Origin: Nonomuraea rhodomycinica
GTDB taxonomy: Bacteria; Actinomycetota; Actinomycetes; Streptosporangiales; Streptosporangiaceae
NCBI RefSeq assembly: GCF_013363995.1
Contig: NZ_JABWGO010000006.1
Coordinates: 1-64,000, forward strand
Direction: 5' to 3'
DNA: 64,000 bases
Positions within the stretch are counted from its first letter, which is position 1. Each line of letters opens with the position of its first letter. The position numbers and the translations under genes are program-made. Below the pieces are notes generated by a model. That model ran no database searches. It was not told the DNA's origin and saw only the letters and a list, made by a program, of their open reading frames with translations. Shown here piece after piece: positions 26,201-33,844 of this stretch.

Positions 26201-26492
26201 CACCAGCGGGGAGGTCACCTCCGAGGGCGAGACCCGCCCGGTGCCGCCCGAGGTGCGCTCCCTGCTGCCCACGGCGCCCGACACGTACGTGGAGCACGAC
26301 AAGCTGCTGGTCGACGGGATGGCCTGCACGTGGCGTTACTACGAGGGCATGGTGCACTGCACCGGGGTCGAGGGGCTGGCGCGCGGGCTGGCCTGGGCGA
26401 CGGGGCAGTGGAACGACCGGCTCGCGGTCGCCGCCCTCCTGCGCGACCCGTCCGCCGTCCCCCTCCTGCTCGCCGAGGCCGACCTGTCCTGA
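23289..26492 (+). CDS. Sacsin/Hsp90-type ATP-binding domain protein
   Basis: A 1067-residue cytosolic protein. The N-terminal 250 residues form a GHKL-type ATP site: RDRLIVELAQNAADAA supplies the Asn box, and GTAGRFGVGFAAVVSV the glycine lid, as in sacsin and Hsp90. The remaining 800 residues are Leu/Asp-rich with no recognised domain. A Gly/Ser/Ala-rich linker lies near 540-585, and a very acidic stretch (DHDDCDHDLDGEDDWLDHV) near 735-755. It stands alone between two hairpins. Databases often call it a molecular chaperone of Hsp90 type, but its substrate and partners are unknown. Confidence 0.85.
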   Translation: MTDTFGTDRMRAAVLAAWTASPARFREDANAEEDFALGGYRDRLIVELAQNAADAALRAGVPGVLRLTLRDGVLTAANTGAPLDATGVESLSTLRVSGKRGETGTAGRFGVGFAAVVSVCDEPSVGSRGAQSVRWSRAETTALVSGTPALAGELASRSGHVPLLRLPFAAEPLEVPEGFDTLVRLPLRDEAAVAAVRRMLEETSPALPLGMPALTAIEIDVEGATRTVAAGGWHVVSDEGDFGPEQVAELFADRPTEERARPYWSVRWAVPVAAPDGSGTGAGGVGEPRPLPGAVPPVVHAPTPSDEPLDLPALLIASFPMATDRRHVAKGPLTDFLIERAADAYVRLLQELPRTPALLDLVPALMGKGELDARIRRAILRRLPGTPLLPALSAPAPAVQTPSFADAEVYEPDAEWRVEHPAPERQGDGWVVAGREAAVVAGSGELLAAVADFVPGLLPAGWPARHPAMASLGVRRVELAEVVDLLSGEAVEGREPSWWRSLYDVLPADDPESLGALPVPLADGRLVRGPRGTLILDLGASGDGGVSRGASAGGAGISGGASSGGADVPRGASAGGAGVSGRGGLAEGAGLDLTPLGLRIVHPDAAHPALLRLGAAEATPRTILEDPLTREAVSQSLDSPDPEPVARAVLSLVEAGGLAPGEAPWLAELALPATDGELYPAGELMLADGALARLVEPGGHLGVVAAELEETYGARVLAAVGVLDGFAVVHDADVLLDHDDCDHDLDGEDDWLDHVLDLLPDLDVPPVVPEFTAVRDLELVADWPAALALLARPPLRAALHPLRVEGVEVPSYTAWWLSHHPVLGGRRPRELRLPGADPLLQGLYADAPAGLDEGALAMLGVRTTLAELLASHGGPEELLDLMADASVEVDRAQLRALWMALATVDPARVAPPSRVRAVLRGDIVVAAADDAVVVEAPDLLQLVTDRPLVLAPYDLAESLSELLDLPLAGELTSGEVTSEGETRPVPPEVRSLLPTAPDTYVEHDKLLVDGMACTWRYYEGMVHCTGVEGLARGLAWATGQWNDRLAVAALLRDPSAVPLLLAEADLS
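24901..25040. repeat. Gly/Ser/Ala low-complexity linker in sacsin-like gene
   Basis: Degenerate units built on GGCGGCGCC and GGCGCCTC encode GASAGGAG-like stretches that separate two parts of the protein. Confidence 0.7.
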
Positions 26493-26499
26493 CCCGTCC

Positions 26500-26526
26500 G
26501 GGCGCCCCGGCCCGCCCGGGGCGCCC
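26500..26526 (+). terminator. Strong hairpin after sacsin-like gene
   Basis: GGGCGCCCCGG (26500-26510) and CCGGGGCGCCC (26516-26526) form a perfect 11-bp stem with a 5-nt loop, 7 nt past the stop. It also faces the small convergent gene. Confidence 0.85.
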
Positions 26527-26575
26527 TCGGGTCCGCCCTTGTGCTCGCACCGGCCGCCAGCAGGGCGACCGGCCC

Positions 26576-26779
26576 TCAGAAGACCATGACCACCAGGCCC
26601 ACCACGGCGAGCCCGGACCACCAGGAGGCGGCCGTGCTCATCACCCACGTCTTGGCGGCGTGACCGAACGCGCCGATGGGCACCAAGCTCACGGATTCCG
26701 GCGACCGGGAGATGCCGGCGAGGGACAGCAGCATCGTCGTCGGCACCCACGGGATGTAGGCGGCGATCGGGCCGGTCAT
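26576..26779 (-). CDS. Small two-span membrane protein or gene remnant
   Basis: A 67-residue hydrophobic protein if started at the ATG 26779. It has two spans (about 3-22 and 48-67) around a GISRSPESVSLVPIGAF loop. Nearly every codon ends in G or C, as in real genes here, which supports coding. There is no good ribosome site and the protein ends abruptly in VVMVF, so it might be a fragment of a longer transporter. No family is recognised. Confidence 0.45.
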   Translation of the reverse strand: MTGPIAAYIPWVPTTMLLSLAGISRSPESVSLVPIGAFGHAAKTWVMSTAASWWSGLAVVGLVVMVF

Positions 26780-26888
26780 CCCCGATCCGGGTGATCTTGT
26801 TCGCCGGTCCGGCGAACCACGGACACGTGAGCATCGGCCGGTGAGCTGCGGCATGCGCGCTCACCGGCCGATGCGAGGACCCAGGAGG

Positions 26889-28394
26889 TCAGGCGGCGGG
26901 GCAGCTCGTGTCGCGGGCGGGGAGCTTGCCCGTCAGCAGGTACGTGTTGACGTGCTGCGCGACGCAGGCGCTGCCGCTGAGGTAGGAGCCGTGCCCCTCG
27001 CCCTCGTAGGTGAGCAGCGAGCCCGTCCGCAGGCGGGCCGTCAGGCTCACCGCCCACCGGTACGGCGTGGCCGGGTCACCCTTGGCGCCCACCACCATGA
27101 TGGGCGCAGAGCCGGTGGCGTCGATGTGCTTGGCCCGGTCGTCCCCGGGCACCGGCCAGTGGGCGCACGGCGGGACCGTGCCGTTCATGGCCAGGACGGG
27201 AAAGATCTTCTTGACCTTCCGGTTGACCGCGGCGGCCTGGGCGGGCGTGGGCCGCTCGGAGGAGTCCGCGCAGGTGATGGCCTGCATGCTGGTGAGCGTG
27301 GTGGCGTACGTGCCGTCGGCGCGCCGTCCGGTGTAGATGTCGGCGAACGCGAGGAGCATGGCGCCGTCGCCCTTCACGGCGGCGGCGACGGCCTGCTCCA
27401 GCGCCGGCCACGTGGCCTTGGCGTACAGCGGGGTGATGACGCCGAGCTGGCCCAGCGCGTGGGTGAGCGTGCGCTCGCCGACCTTGAGCGGCTTGTCCCG
27501 CAGGCCGGCCACGAACGCCTCCACGGTCTTCTTCACCGTGGCGGGGTCCTGGCCGAGGTCGCAGCCCTTGGCGACGCAGTCCTTGGCGAAGGCGGCGAAG
27601 GACGTCGCGAACCCGGTCGCCTGGATGACGGCCCGGTCGGCGAACGTGCCGCTGGGGTCATAGGCGGCGTCCAGGACGAACCGGCCGGTGTTCTTGGGGA
27701 AGTGGGTGGCGTAGACGGCGCCGAGCTGCGTGCCGTACGACAGCCCGAAGTAGTTGAGCTTGGCCTCGCCGAGCGCGGCGCGGATCCGGTCCATGTCGCG
27801 GGCGGCGTCGACCGTGCCGACGTGCGCCAGCACCTTGCCCGAGTCCTTGCGGCAGGCGGCCACGTACTTCCGGACCGCCTTGTCGCCGCCCGCGCCGTCC
27901 ATCGCGGCGAGGATGGCCTCGACGTCACCGCCGCAGCGGACGCCGGCGCTGCGCTCGACGCCGCGCGGGTCGAAGCTGACCAGGTCGTAGCGGGTGCCGA
28001 GGGCGGCGAACGCCCGGGCGGACATGGCCAGCGTGTCGACGCCGGAGCCGCCGGGGCCGCCGAAGTTGAAGACGAGGGAGCCGAGCCGGTCGCCGGTGGC
28101 CTTGATCCGGATCAGCGCGAGGTCGATGCGCTCGCCGCCGGGCCGGGAGTAGTCGAGGGGTACGGCGAGCGTGCCGCACTGGAGGGTCGGATCGGCGGTG
28201 AGGGGCTTGCCGTCGGGGCCCGTGAGGCCGGTGCAGGTCTTCCAGGAGATCGCGCCGCCGCCCTGCCCGGCCCCGGAAGCCGTCGCGGTGGTCGTCGCGG
28301 TGGTCGAGGCGGTGGCGGCCCCGGTCGGGCCCGCGCATCCGGCGAGGGCGGTCAGGCAGAGGGCGGAGACGAGGGCGGTCTTCTTCATGCCCAT
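26889..28394 (-). CDS. Secreted tripeptidyl aminopeptidase-like alpha/beta hydrolase
   Basis: A 501-residue exported serine hydrolase of the Streptomyces tripeptidyl-aminopeptidase/SlpD-SlpE type. A signal peptide ends in the lipobox LAGC, followed by a Thr/Ala-rich spacer, so it is probably a lipoprotein. The oxyanion motif FNFGGPGGSG, nucleophile S219 in GLSYG, the Asp of GDPATPYRWA and His of GEGHGSY give a complete triad. Several Cys pairs are likely disulfides. Three in-frame ATGs cluster at the start; 28394 (MGMKK) is chosen but 28388 and 28400 are equally possible. Such enzymes trim peptides outside the cell. Confidence 0.92.
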   Translation of the reverse strand: MGMKKTALVSALCLTALAGCAGPTGAATASTTATTTATASGAGQGGGAISWKTCTGLTGPDGKPLTADPTLQCGTLAVPLDYSRPGGERIDLALIRIKATGDRLGSLVFNFGGPGGSGVDTLAMSARAFAALGTRYDLVSFDPRGVERSAGVRCGGDVEAILAAMDGAGGDKAVRKYVAACRKDSGKVLAHVGTVDAARDMDRIRAALGEAKLNYFGLSYGTQLGAVYATHFPKNTGRFVLDAAYDPSGTFADRAVIQATGFATSFAAFAKDCVAKGCDLGQDPATVKKTVEAFVAGLRDKPLKVGERTLTHALGQLGVITPLYAKATWPALEQAVAAAVKGDGAMLLAFADIYTGRRADGTYATTLTSMQAITCADSSERPTPAQAAAVNRKVKKIFPVLAMNGTVPPCAHWPVPGDDRAKHIDATGSAPIMVVGAKGDPATPYRWAVSLTARLRTGSLLTYEGEGHGSYLSGSACVAQHVNTYLLTGKLPARDTSCPAA

Positions 28395-28502
28395 CAGCAT
28401 GGTCTTGCCGATCTCGCCCAGGTAGTGCCCGGAAACAGCTCTTCGGGGTGACTTCGGGGACGGCCGGGACATGACGAATGTCAGCCCCGGGGGCCGCGGA
28501 TG

Positions 28503-28718
28503 TCAGCTCCGGGAGGCCCGCCGGTGGACGTACCAGAGCCCCATCAGGCCGAGGACGACGCCGGCGACGCACGTCCAGACCCACCACATGTGGGCCGGAT
28601 CGGGACGCAGCACGAGGAGGACGACGAGCGCCAGCGCCCACAGGCCGGTGCCCACGGCGACGGTCGCGGTGTCGTTGGTCTCGATCGGCTCGGGGTCGGG
28701 GTGCCACTCCTGCTTCAC
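28503..28718 (-). CDS. DUF2530 membrane protein
   Basis: A 71-residue protein with two transmembrane helices (about 20-39 and 45-64) preceded by the family-typical DPEPIETNDTATVAVGTG segment and ended by a basic tail. DUF2530 is an actinobacterial family without known function. The GTG start is divergent from the purine permease gene 81 bp away. Confidence 0.9.
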   Translation of the reverse strand: MKQEWHPDPEPIETNDTATVAVGTGLWALALVVLLVLRPDPAHMWWVWTCVAGVVLGLMGLWYVHRRASRS

Positions 28719-28799
28719 GGGTCCAGCCTAGCTTCCAATCCGGTCTCGATCCGATCACCAGCACTTTTACCGGAACGCGACTGCTGCCACTCTTCGCCC

Positions 28800-30242
28800 G
28801 TGAGTGACAGAACTACCGCTATTGACAGATTCTTCGCAATCTCCGCACGAGGTTCGACCGTCTCCCGCGAGATCCGCGGCGGGCTGGCCACGTTCTTCAC
28901 GATGGCCTACATCGTCGTGCTGAACCCGATCATCATCGCCAACGGCCAGGACGTCGAGAAGCAGTTCATCGGCGACGGGTCGGCGCCGAACGTGGCGCTC
29001 GTCGCGGCCGGGACGGCGTTCGTCGCGGGCGTCATGACGATCCTCATGGGCGTCGTGGGCCGCGTGCCGTTCGCCATGGCGGCCGGGCTCGGGCTGAACA
29101 CCTTCGTCACCTTCAACATCGCCGGGGTGATGAGCTGGGAGGAGGCCATGGGCCTGGTCTTCCTCGAAGGCGTCATCATCGCCGTGCTCGTGCTGACCGG
29201 CTTCCGGGTGGCGGTCTTCAACGCGATCCCGGCCCAGCTCAAGACGGCCATCAGCGTGGGCATCGGCCTGTTCATCGCGTTGATCGGCTTCGTGGACGCG
29301 GGCTTCGTGCGCCGGGTCGCCGTGGGGCCGCCGCTGGAGATGGGCATCGGCGGCGCGCTCACCTCGTGGCCGATCCTCGTGTTCGTGGTGGGCCTGCTGG
29401 CGACGGCCGCGCTGGTGGCCCGCAAGGTCAAGGGCGCGATCCTCATCGGCATCGTCGGCACCACCGTGCTGGCCGTGATCGTGGAGGCGCTGGCCAAGGC
29501 GGGCCAGGCGTCGGCCGAGAACCCGGGCGGCTGGCAGCTCAACGTGCCCACCATGCCCAAGACGCTCTTCGACTTCCACAACCCGCTCACGCTCTTCACC
29601 GAGTTCGACCCCTTCGGCGCGTTCAGCCGCGTCTCGGTGCTGCTCGTCGCGCTGCTCGTCTTCACCCTGCTCATCACCGACTTCTTCGACACGATGGGCA
29701 CGATGGTCGGCGTGGGCCGGCAGGCCGGCCTGGTCGGCGAGGACGGCGTGCTGCCCCGCACCCGCGAGATCCTGCTCGTCGACTCGCTCGGCGCGGCGGC
29801 GGGCGGCGCCGGTTCGGTGTCGTCCAACACCACCTACATCGAGTCGGCCGCGGGCGTCGGCGAGGGCGCCCGGACCGGCCTGGCCAGCGTCGTCACCGGC
29901 CTGCTGTTCCTGGTGGCGATCTTCTTCGCCCCGCTCGTGGCGGTCGTCCCCTACGAGGCCGCCACCCCCGCGCTGGTCGTGGTGGGCTTCCTCATGATGA
30001 CGTCGGTCCGCGAGATCGACTTCTCCGACTACGAGCTGGCCATCCCCGCCTTCCTCACGATCGTCGTCATGCCGTTCACGTACTCGATCTCGAACGGCGT
30101 CGGCGCGGGCTTCGTCAGCTACGTGCTGATCAAGGTGGTGCGGGGCAAGGCCAGGGAGATCCACCCCCTCATGTGGGTCGTGTCGGCCATGTTCCTGCTC
30201 TACTTCGCGCTCGGCCCGATCCGGGCGCTGCTGGGGGTCTGA
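28800..30242 (+). CDS. NCS2-type purine (xanthine/guanine/hypoxanthine) permease
   Basis: A 480-residue AzgA/PbuG-like importer with about 12-14 membrane spans. Family landmarks are GGLATFFTMAYIVVLNP, GRVPFAMAAGLGLNTF, the TDFFDTMGTMVGVGRQ substrate-site segment, and SNTTYIESAAGVGEGARTG. The GTG at 28800 has no clear ribosome site, and the message may be leaderless or nearly so. A strong hairpin follows. Specific purine preference cannot be read from sequence. Confidence 0.94.
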   Translation: MSDRTTAIDRFFAISARGSTVSREIRGGLATFFTMAYIVVLNPIIIANGQDVEKQFIGDGSAPNVALVAAGTAFVAGVMTILMGVVGRVPFAMAAGLGLNTFVTFNIAGVMSWEEAMGLVFLEGVIIAVLVLTGFRVAVFNAIPAQLKTAISVGIGLFIALIGFVDAGFVRRVAVGPPLEMGIGGALTSWPILVFVVGLLATAALVARKVKGAILIGIVGTTVLAVIVEALAKAGQASAENPGGWQLNVPTMPKTLFDFHNPLTLFTEFDPFGAFSRVSVLLVALLVFTLLITDFFDTMGTMVGVGRQAGLVGEDGVLPRTREILLVDSLGAAAGGAGSVSSNTTYIESAAGVGEGARTGLASVVTGLLFLVAIFFAPLVAVVPYEAATPALVVVGFLMMTSVREIDFSDYELAIPAFLTIVVMPFTYSISNGVGAGFVSYVLIKVVRGKAREIHPLMWVVSAMFLLYFALGPIRALLGV

Positions 30243-30273
30243 GGACGTACCATTTGCCCAGCTGACCAGCCAT

Positions 30274-30303
30274 GAGGCCGCCCCTCGCAAGGGGGGCGGC
30301 CTC
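30274..30303 (+). terminator. Hairpin after purine permease
   Basis: GAGGCCGCCCC (30274-30284) pairs with GGGGCGGCCTC (30293-30303) around an 8-nt loop, 31 nt past the stop. Confidence 0.85.
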
Positions 30304-30323
30304 GGTGTATCAAGGGGTGAGAT

Positions 30324-30363
30324 AACTCGTGAGTTGGGGAAATATCGTGGTTTGCCCTATAGT
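30324..30363 (+). promoter_or_regulatory. Sigma-70-like promoter with operator dyad for MarR gene
   Basis: TTGGGG (30334-30339), an 18-nt spacer and TATAGT (30358-30363) resemble a housekeeping promoter 19 bp before the MarR start. The dyad AACTC-GT-GAGTT (30324-30335) overlaps the -35 box and could be the MarR operator. Confidence 0.55.
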
Positions 30364-30381
30364 TAGCAAAGGTAATGAGAC

Positions 30382-30834
30382 GTGGTAACCAAAACCCAGC
30401 AGCAAGCAGATCTGCGCAGCGACGCGGGCTTGGCATCGGCCCTGCGCGTGTCGCTCGCCCGACTGACCCGACGACTGCGCCGGCAGGCGGCGGCGCACAC
30501 CCTGACACCCACCCAGTTCGCGACCCTCGCCGCCGTGGAGCGACACTCTGGGATCACGCCCGGCGAGCTCGCCGAGCTGGAGAAGGTCCAGCCGCCCTCG
30601 ATGACGCGCGTGATCGCCGCGCTAGAGGAGCGCGGACTGGTCTCGCGCACGCCGCACCCGACCGACCGGCGCCAGGTGAGCGTGACCGTGACCGAACCCG
30701 CCCAGAAGCTGCTGAAGGAGGAGCGCCGCCGCAAGGAGGCGTGGCTGACGCAGCGGCTGAAGGAGCTGACACCCGAGGAGCGGTCGATCCTCAGGCAGGC
30801 GGCGCCGATCCTGGAGAAGCTCAGCAGGATATAG
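30382..30834 (+). CDS. MarR-family transcriptional regulator
   Basis: A 150-residue dimeric winged-helix protein. It has LTPTQFATLAAVERHSGITPGELAELEKVQPPSMTRVIAALEERG in the recognition region (PPSMTRVIAALEERG is the recognition helix) and the wing SRTPHPTDRRQVSVTVTE. The GTG start follows AAAGG by about ten bases. An MFS exporter begins 24 nt downstream on the same strand, the classic layout for a drug- or phenolic-responsive efflux operon that the repressor controls together with itself. Confidence 0.95.
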   Translation: MVTKTQQQADLRSDAGLASALRVSLARLTRRLRRQAAAHTLTPTQFATLAAVERHSGITPGELAELEKVQPPSMTRVIAALEERGLVSRTPHPTDRRQVSVTVTEPAQKLLKEERRRKEAWLTQRLKELTPEERSILRQAAPILEKLSRI

Positions 30835-30857
30835 AGCCCGAACAACCCGGGACCGGA

Positions 30858-32081
30858 ATGTTCCGGTCGCTCAGGATTCGCAACTACCGCATGTTCGTGG
30901 CCGGTGGCGCCGTCTCCAACGTCGGCGGCTGGCTGCAGCGCACGGCCCAGGACTGGCTGGTCCTGGAGCTCACCCACGGCAGCGCGGCGGCGCTGGGAAC
31001 GGCGACCGCCCTGCAGTTCCTCCCCATGCTCTTCTTCGGCCTCTTCGGCGGCGTGCTGGCCGACCGCTACCCCAAGCGGCCCATCCTCATCGTCGCGCAG
31101 TCGCTGATGGCCCTGCTCGCGCTCACCCTCGGCCTGCTCACGGTGACGGGCTCCGCCGAGGTGTGGCACGTGTACGTGATGGCGTTCACGCTCGGCGTGA
31201 TCTCCTGCGTGGAGGTGCCGACCCGGCAGGCGTTCGTCGTCGAGATGGTCGGCCGGCGCGACCTGTCCAACGCGATCGCGCTCAACAGCTCCTCCTTCAA
31301 CCTGGCCCGCGTGGTCGGCCCGGCCATCGCCGGTGTGCTGATCTTCGTGCTGGGCGGCACGGGCCCGCTGTTCCTCATCAACGCGCTGACCTTCGCCGGG
31401 GTGATCTCCAGCCTGGTCTTCATGCGCAAGTCGGAGCTGCACCTGTCCGAGCCGGTGCCGAGGGCCAAGGGCCAGCTCCGCGAGGGGCTGCGGTACGTGG
31501 TGGAGCGCGAGGAGCTCCTCATGCCGGTGCTGCTGATCGGGTTCGTGTCGATGTTCTCGCAGGCGTTCTCGATGTCGATCGCGCTCATGGCGCGCGAGGT
31601 CTTCGCCGCGGGGGCGTCCTCGTTCGGCCTGGCGTCCAGCATGTTCGCGGTCGGCGCGCTCGGCGGCGCGCTGCTGGCGGCCCGCAGGTCGCGGCCGTCG
31701 CGCAAGGTGCTGATGGCGGGCGCGATCGGGTTCGGCCTGTTCCAGGTCGCCACCGGGCTCGCGCCGTTCTACCCGCTGTACCTGCTGCTGCTCGTCCCCA
31801 CGGGCGTCGCGCTCATCACGGTCAACACGGCCGCCAACGCCAGCGTCCAGCTCGCCTCCTCGCCGGAGATGCGCGGCCGGGTCATGGGCATCTACATGTT
31901 GGTCTTCACCGGCGGCGCGCCGCTCGGCGCCACGCTGGTCGGCTGGCTGTCCGACCTCGGCGGCCCCCGGGCCGGGGTGATGCTCTCCGGCGTGCTCGCG
32001 CTCGCGGGCACCGGCCTGGCGCTGCTGGCCACGCGGCTGATCGGGGCGAGGGTACGCCGCACGGTGCCGGCCACCGCCTGA
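30858..32081 (+). CDS. MFS exporter of the EntS/MFS_3 type
   Basis: A 407-residue transporter with about 12 spans. The start MFRSLRIRNYRMF and the motif GGVLADRYPKRPILI between the second and third spans are characteristic of the enterobactin-exporter-like MFS_3 group. PTRQAFVVEMVGR and LNSSSFNLARVVGPAIAGV are further family blocks. It is likely co-transcribed with the MarR gene. Its substrate, perhaps a siderophore or toxic compound, is unknown. Confidence 0.93.
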   Translation: MFRSLRIRNYRMFVAGGAVSNVGGWLQRTAQDWLVLELTHGSAAALGTATALQFLPMLFFGLFGGVLADRYPKRPILIVAQSLMALLALTLGLLTVTGSAEVWHVYVMAFTLGVISCVEVPTRQAFVVEMVGRRDLSNAIALNSSSFNLARVVGPAIAGVLIFVLGGTGPLFLINALTFAGVISSLVFMRKSELHLSEPVPRAKGQLREGLRYVVEREELLMPVLLIGFVSMFSQAFSMSIALMAREVFAAGASSFGLASSMFAVGALGGALLAARRSRPSRKVLMAGAIGFGLFQVATGLAPFYPLYLLLLVPTGVALITVNTAANASVQLASSPEMRGRVMGIYMLVFTGGAPLGATLVGWLSDLGGPRAGVMLSGVLALAGTGLALLATRLIGARVRRTVPATA

Positions 32082-32083
32082 CC

Positions 32084-32105
32084 GCCCCGCCCCGGGACGC
32101 GGGGC
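32084..32105 (+). terminator. Short hairpin after MFS exporter
   Basis: GCCCCGC (32084-32090) pairs with GCGGGGC (32099-32105) around an 8-nt loop directly after the stop, just before thpR. Confidence 0.5.
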
Positions 32106-32118
32106 AGAATCGGATGGC

Positions 32119-32676
32119 ATGAGGCTCTTCGCGGCCGTGGTGCCGCCCGCCGAGGCGCTCGACGAGCTCGAACGCGCCATCGCGCCGCACGTCGGCGAGG
32201 TGCCCGGGCTGCGCTGGCCGGACCGCGCCACCTGGCACATCACGCTGGGCTTCTTCGGTGAGGTGCCCGAGGCGGCGCTGCCCGAGCTGGAGACGCGCCT
32301 CGCCCGCGCCGTCCACCGCCACCACGCCCTGAACCTGGCCTTCACCGGGTTCGGGGCGTTCTCGTCCGTACGGCGGGCCCGGGTCTTCTGGGCGGCCGTC
32401 TCCGGCGACCCCATGCACCGGCTGGCCGACTCGGTCAGGGCCGGCGCCCGCCGGGCCGGGGCGGCGCAGGTGGACGACAAGCGCTTCCACCCGCACCTCA
32501 CGCTGGCCCGGTCGCGGGCGGAGACGGATCTGCGCCCGCTCGTCGAGTCGCTGTCGGGCTTCAGCGGGACGCCCTGGCGGGCCGAGGCGGTCCGCCTGGT
32601 GCGCAGCCACACCGGGCCCCAGGTGAGGTACGAGTCACTGGGGGAGTGGGCGCTGGCACCCTCGCGGCCCGATTAG
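32119..32676 (+). CDS. thpR: RNA 2',3'-cyclic phosphodiesterase
   Basis: A 185-residue member of the 2H phosphoesterase family (ThpR/LigT). It opens LFAAVVPP and has both catalytic HxTx motifs, HITLGFFGEV and HPHLTLARSR, at the expected spacing. ThpR opens 2',3'-cyclic phosphate ends on RNA and some members also have ligase-like activity on tRNA halves. It is cytosolic. A possible tiny membrane-peptide gene begins 10 nt after its stop. Confidence 0.95.
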   Translation: MRLFAAVVPPAEALDELERAIAPHVGEVPGLRWPDRATWHITLGFFGEVPEAALPELETRLARAVHRHHALNLAFTGFGAFSSVRRARVFWAAVSGDPMHRLADSVRAGARRAGAAQVDDKRFHPHLTLARSRAETDLRPLVESLSGFSGTPWRAEAVRLVRSHTGPQVRYESLGEWALAPSRPD

Positions 32677-32686
32677 GCTCCAAGGC

Positions 32687-32770
32687 GTGGACCGTCCTCG
32701 CTCCTGGCTGCTGCCGACCGTGCTCGGCCTCCTGCTGCTGATCGTCGTCATCGGCGCCCTGCTCCGCTGA
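32687..32770 (+). CDS. Possible 27-residue single-span membrane peptide
   Basis: A GTG-started frame of 28 codons gives MDRPRSWLLPTVLG, then LLLLIVVIGALLR and a stop. The peptide is a textbook single transmembrane helix with a positive N-terminus and one Arg at the end. AAGG lies just before the GTG, which is close for a ribosome site. It sits 10 nt after thpR on the same strand, so it could be co-transcribed. Codon third positions are GC-rich, but the length is too short for this to prove much. Confidence 0.4.
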   Translation: MDRPRSWLLPTVLGLLLLIVVIGALLR

Positions 32771-32805
32771 CGCCCCCGCACGGACCGTTCGCCGGGGAGG
32801 GGAGT

Positions 32806-32833
32806 GGCCCGCAGCGGGTGGACGCCGCGGGCC
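32806..32833. terminator. Hairpin between convergent thpR and aldo/keto reductase
   Basis: GGCCCGC (32806-32812) pairs with GCGGGCC (32827-32833) across a 14-nt loop between the two convergent transcription units. Confidence 0.5.
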
Positions 32834-32840
32834 GTCCCGT

Positions 32841-33809
32841 CTACCAGGCGTAGTCCTCCGGCGCGGTGCGGTGGCCGGGGAACAGCTCGTCCAGGCGCGC
32901 CAGCGCCTGCTCGTCCAGCTTGATCTCCAGCGTCCGCAGGCTGCCGTCGAGCTGCTCGATCGTGCGCGGGCCGATGATCGGCGCGGTGACCGCGGGCCGG
33001 GTCAGCAGCCAGGCCAGCGCCACGTTCGCCGGCTCCTCGCCCAGCTCGTCGCAGAACTTCTCGTACTGCTCGATCGCGTCGCGGTGCTTCTCCAGCTGCT
33101 TGACCATGTGGTCGCTGGCCGAGCGGCCCTTGTCGATCTTGCGGAGCACGCCGCCGAGCAGCCCGCCGCCGAGCGGGCTCCACGGGATGACGCCGAGGCC
33201 GTAGTCCTCGCAGGCCGGCAGCACCTCCAGCTCGACCGCGCGGGTGAGCAGGTTGTAGTGGCTCTGCTCGCTGACCAGGCCGAGCGTGTTGCGGCGGGCC
33301 GCGGTCTCCTGGGCCTTGGCGATGTGCCAGCCGGCGAAGTTGGACGACCCGACGTAGAGGATCTTGCCCTGCTGGCGCAGGATCTCCATGGCCTCCCAGA
33401 ACTCCTCGAACGGGGTGTCCCGGTCGACGTGGTGAGCCTGGTAGACGTCGATGTAGTCGGTCTGCATGCGCTTGAGCGAGGCGTCGCAGGCGCGGCGGAT
33501 GTTGAGCGCGGAGAGCTTGTCGTCGTTGGGCCAGTCGCCCATCGAGCCGTAGAGCTTGGTCGCGATGACCGTCTTCTCCCGGCGCCCGCCGCCCTTGGCG
33601 AACCAGTTGCCGATGATCCGCTCGGTGACCCCCTCGCCCTTCTTCCACCCGTACACGTTGGCCGTGTCGAAGAAGTTGATGCCCAGCTCGTGAGCCCGGT
33701 CCATGATCGCGAAGGAGTCCTCCTCGCTGGTCGCGGGACCGAAGTTCATCGTGCCGAGGCAGAGCGGGCTGACCTTGAGCCCGCTACGTCCGAGGTTCAC
33801 ATAATCCAT
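32841..33809 (-). CDS. Aldo/keto reductase
   Basis: A 322-residue NADPH-dependent oxidoreductase with an (alpha/beta)8 barrel. The signature LGRSGLKVSPLCLGTMNFG opens the protein. The catalytic set is D47-Y52 in FFDTANVYGW, a Lys in VIATKLYG, and a His in YQAHHVD. The cofactor region SNFAGWHIAKAQ and the C-terminal IIGPRTIEQLDGSL match the YghZ/potassium-channel beta-subunit-like group. It is divergent from a MATE exporter across only 43 bp that hold a MerR-type dyad, suggesting joint control by a redox or electrophile signal. Confidence 0.94.
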   Translation of the reverse strand: MDYVNLGRSGLKVSPLCLGTMNFGPATSEEDSFAIMDRAHELGINFFDTANVYGWKKGEGVTERIIGNWFAKGGGRREKTVIATKLYGSMGDWPNDDKLSALNIRRACDASLKRMQTDYIDVYQAHHVDRDTPFEEFWEAMEILRQQGKILYVGSSNFAGWHIAKAQETAARRNTLGLVSEQSHYNLLTRAVELEVLPACEDYGLGVIPWSPLGGGLLGGVLRKIDKGRSASDHMVKQLEKHRDAIEQYEKFCDELGEEPANVALAWLLTRPAVTAPIIGPRTIEQLDGSLRTLEIKLDEQALARLDELFPGHRTAPEDYAW

Positions 33810-33826
33810 ACGTCTCAGGCTAAATA

Positions 33827-33844
33827 CCTGGAGCGCACTCCAGG
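33827..33844 (-). promoter_or_regulatory. MerR-type operator dyad in a 43-bp divergent promoter
   Basis: CCTGGAG (33827-33833) and CTCCAGG (33838-33844) form a perfect dyad with a 4-nt centre. On the minus strand it lies exactly between TACTAG and TATTTA, the place and length (18 bp) of a MerR-remodelled spacer before the reductase gene. No MerR gene is present in this window. Confidence 0.6.

Noticed and set aside
23106..26864. A 1252-codon minus-strand frame opposite the sacsin-like gene
   Set aside because: It is a shadow of the real gene: composition is dominated by Arg, Gly, His and Gln with no domain, whereas the plus-strand protein has an intact ATP-binding site.
26841..28451. Plus-strand frame opposite the aminopeptidase-like gene
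   Set aside because: Shadow frame; the minus strand has a lipobox, a full catalytic triad and normal codon use.
32119..33809. Possible defence or toxin module around ThpR, the tiny peptide and the reductase
   Set aside because: ThpR is a housekeeping RNA enzyme, no antitoxin-like partner is present, and the reductase is convergent with its own promoter.
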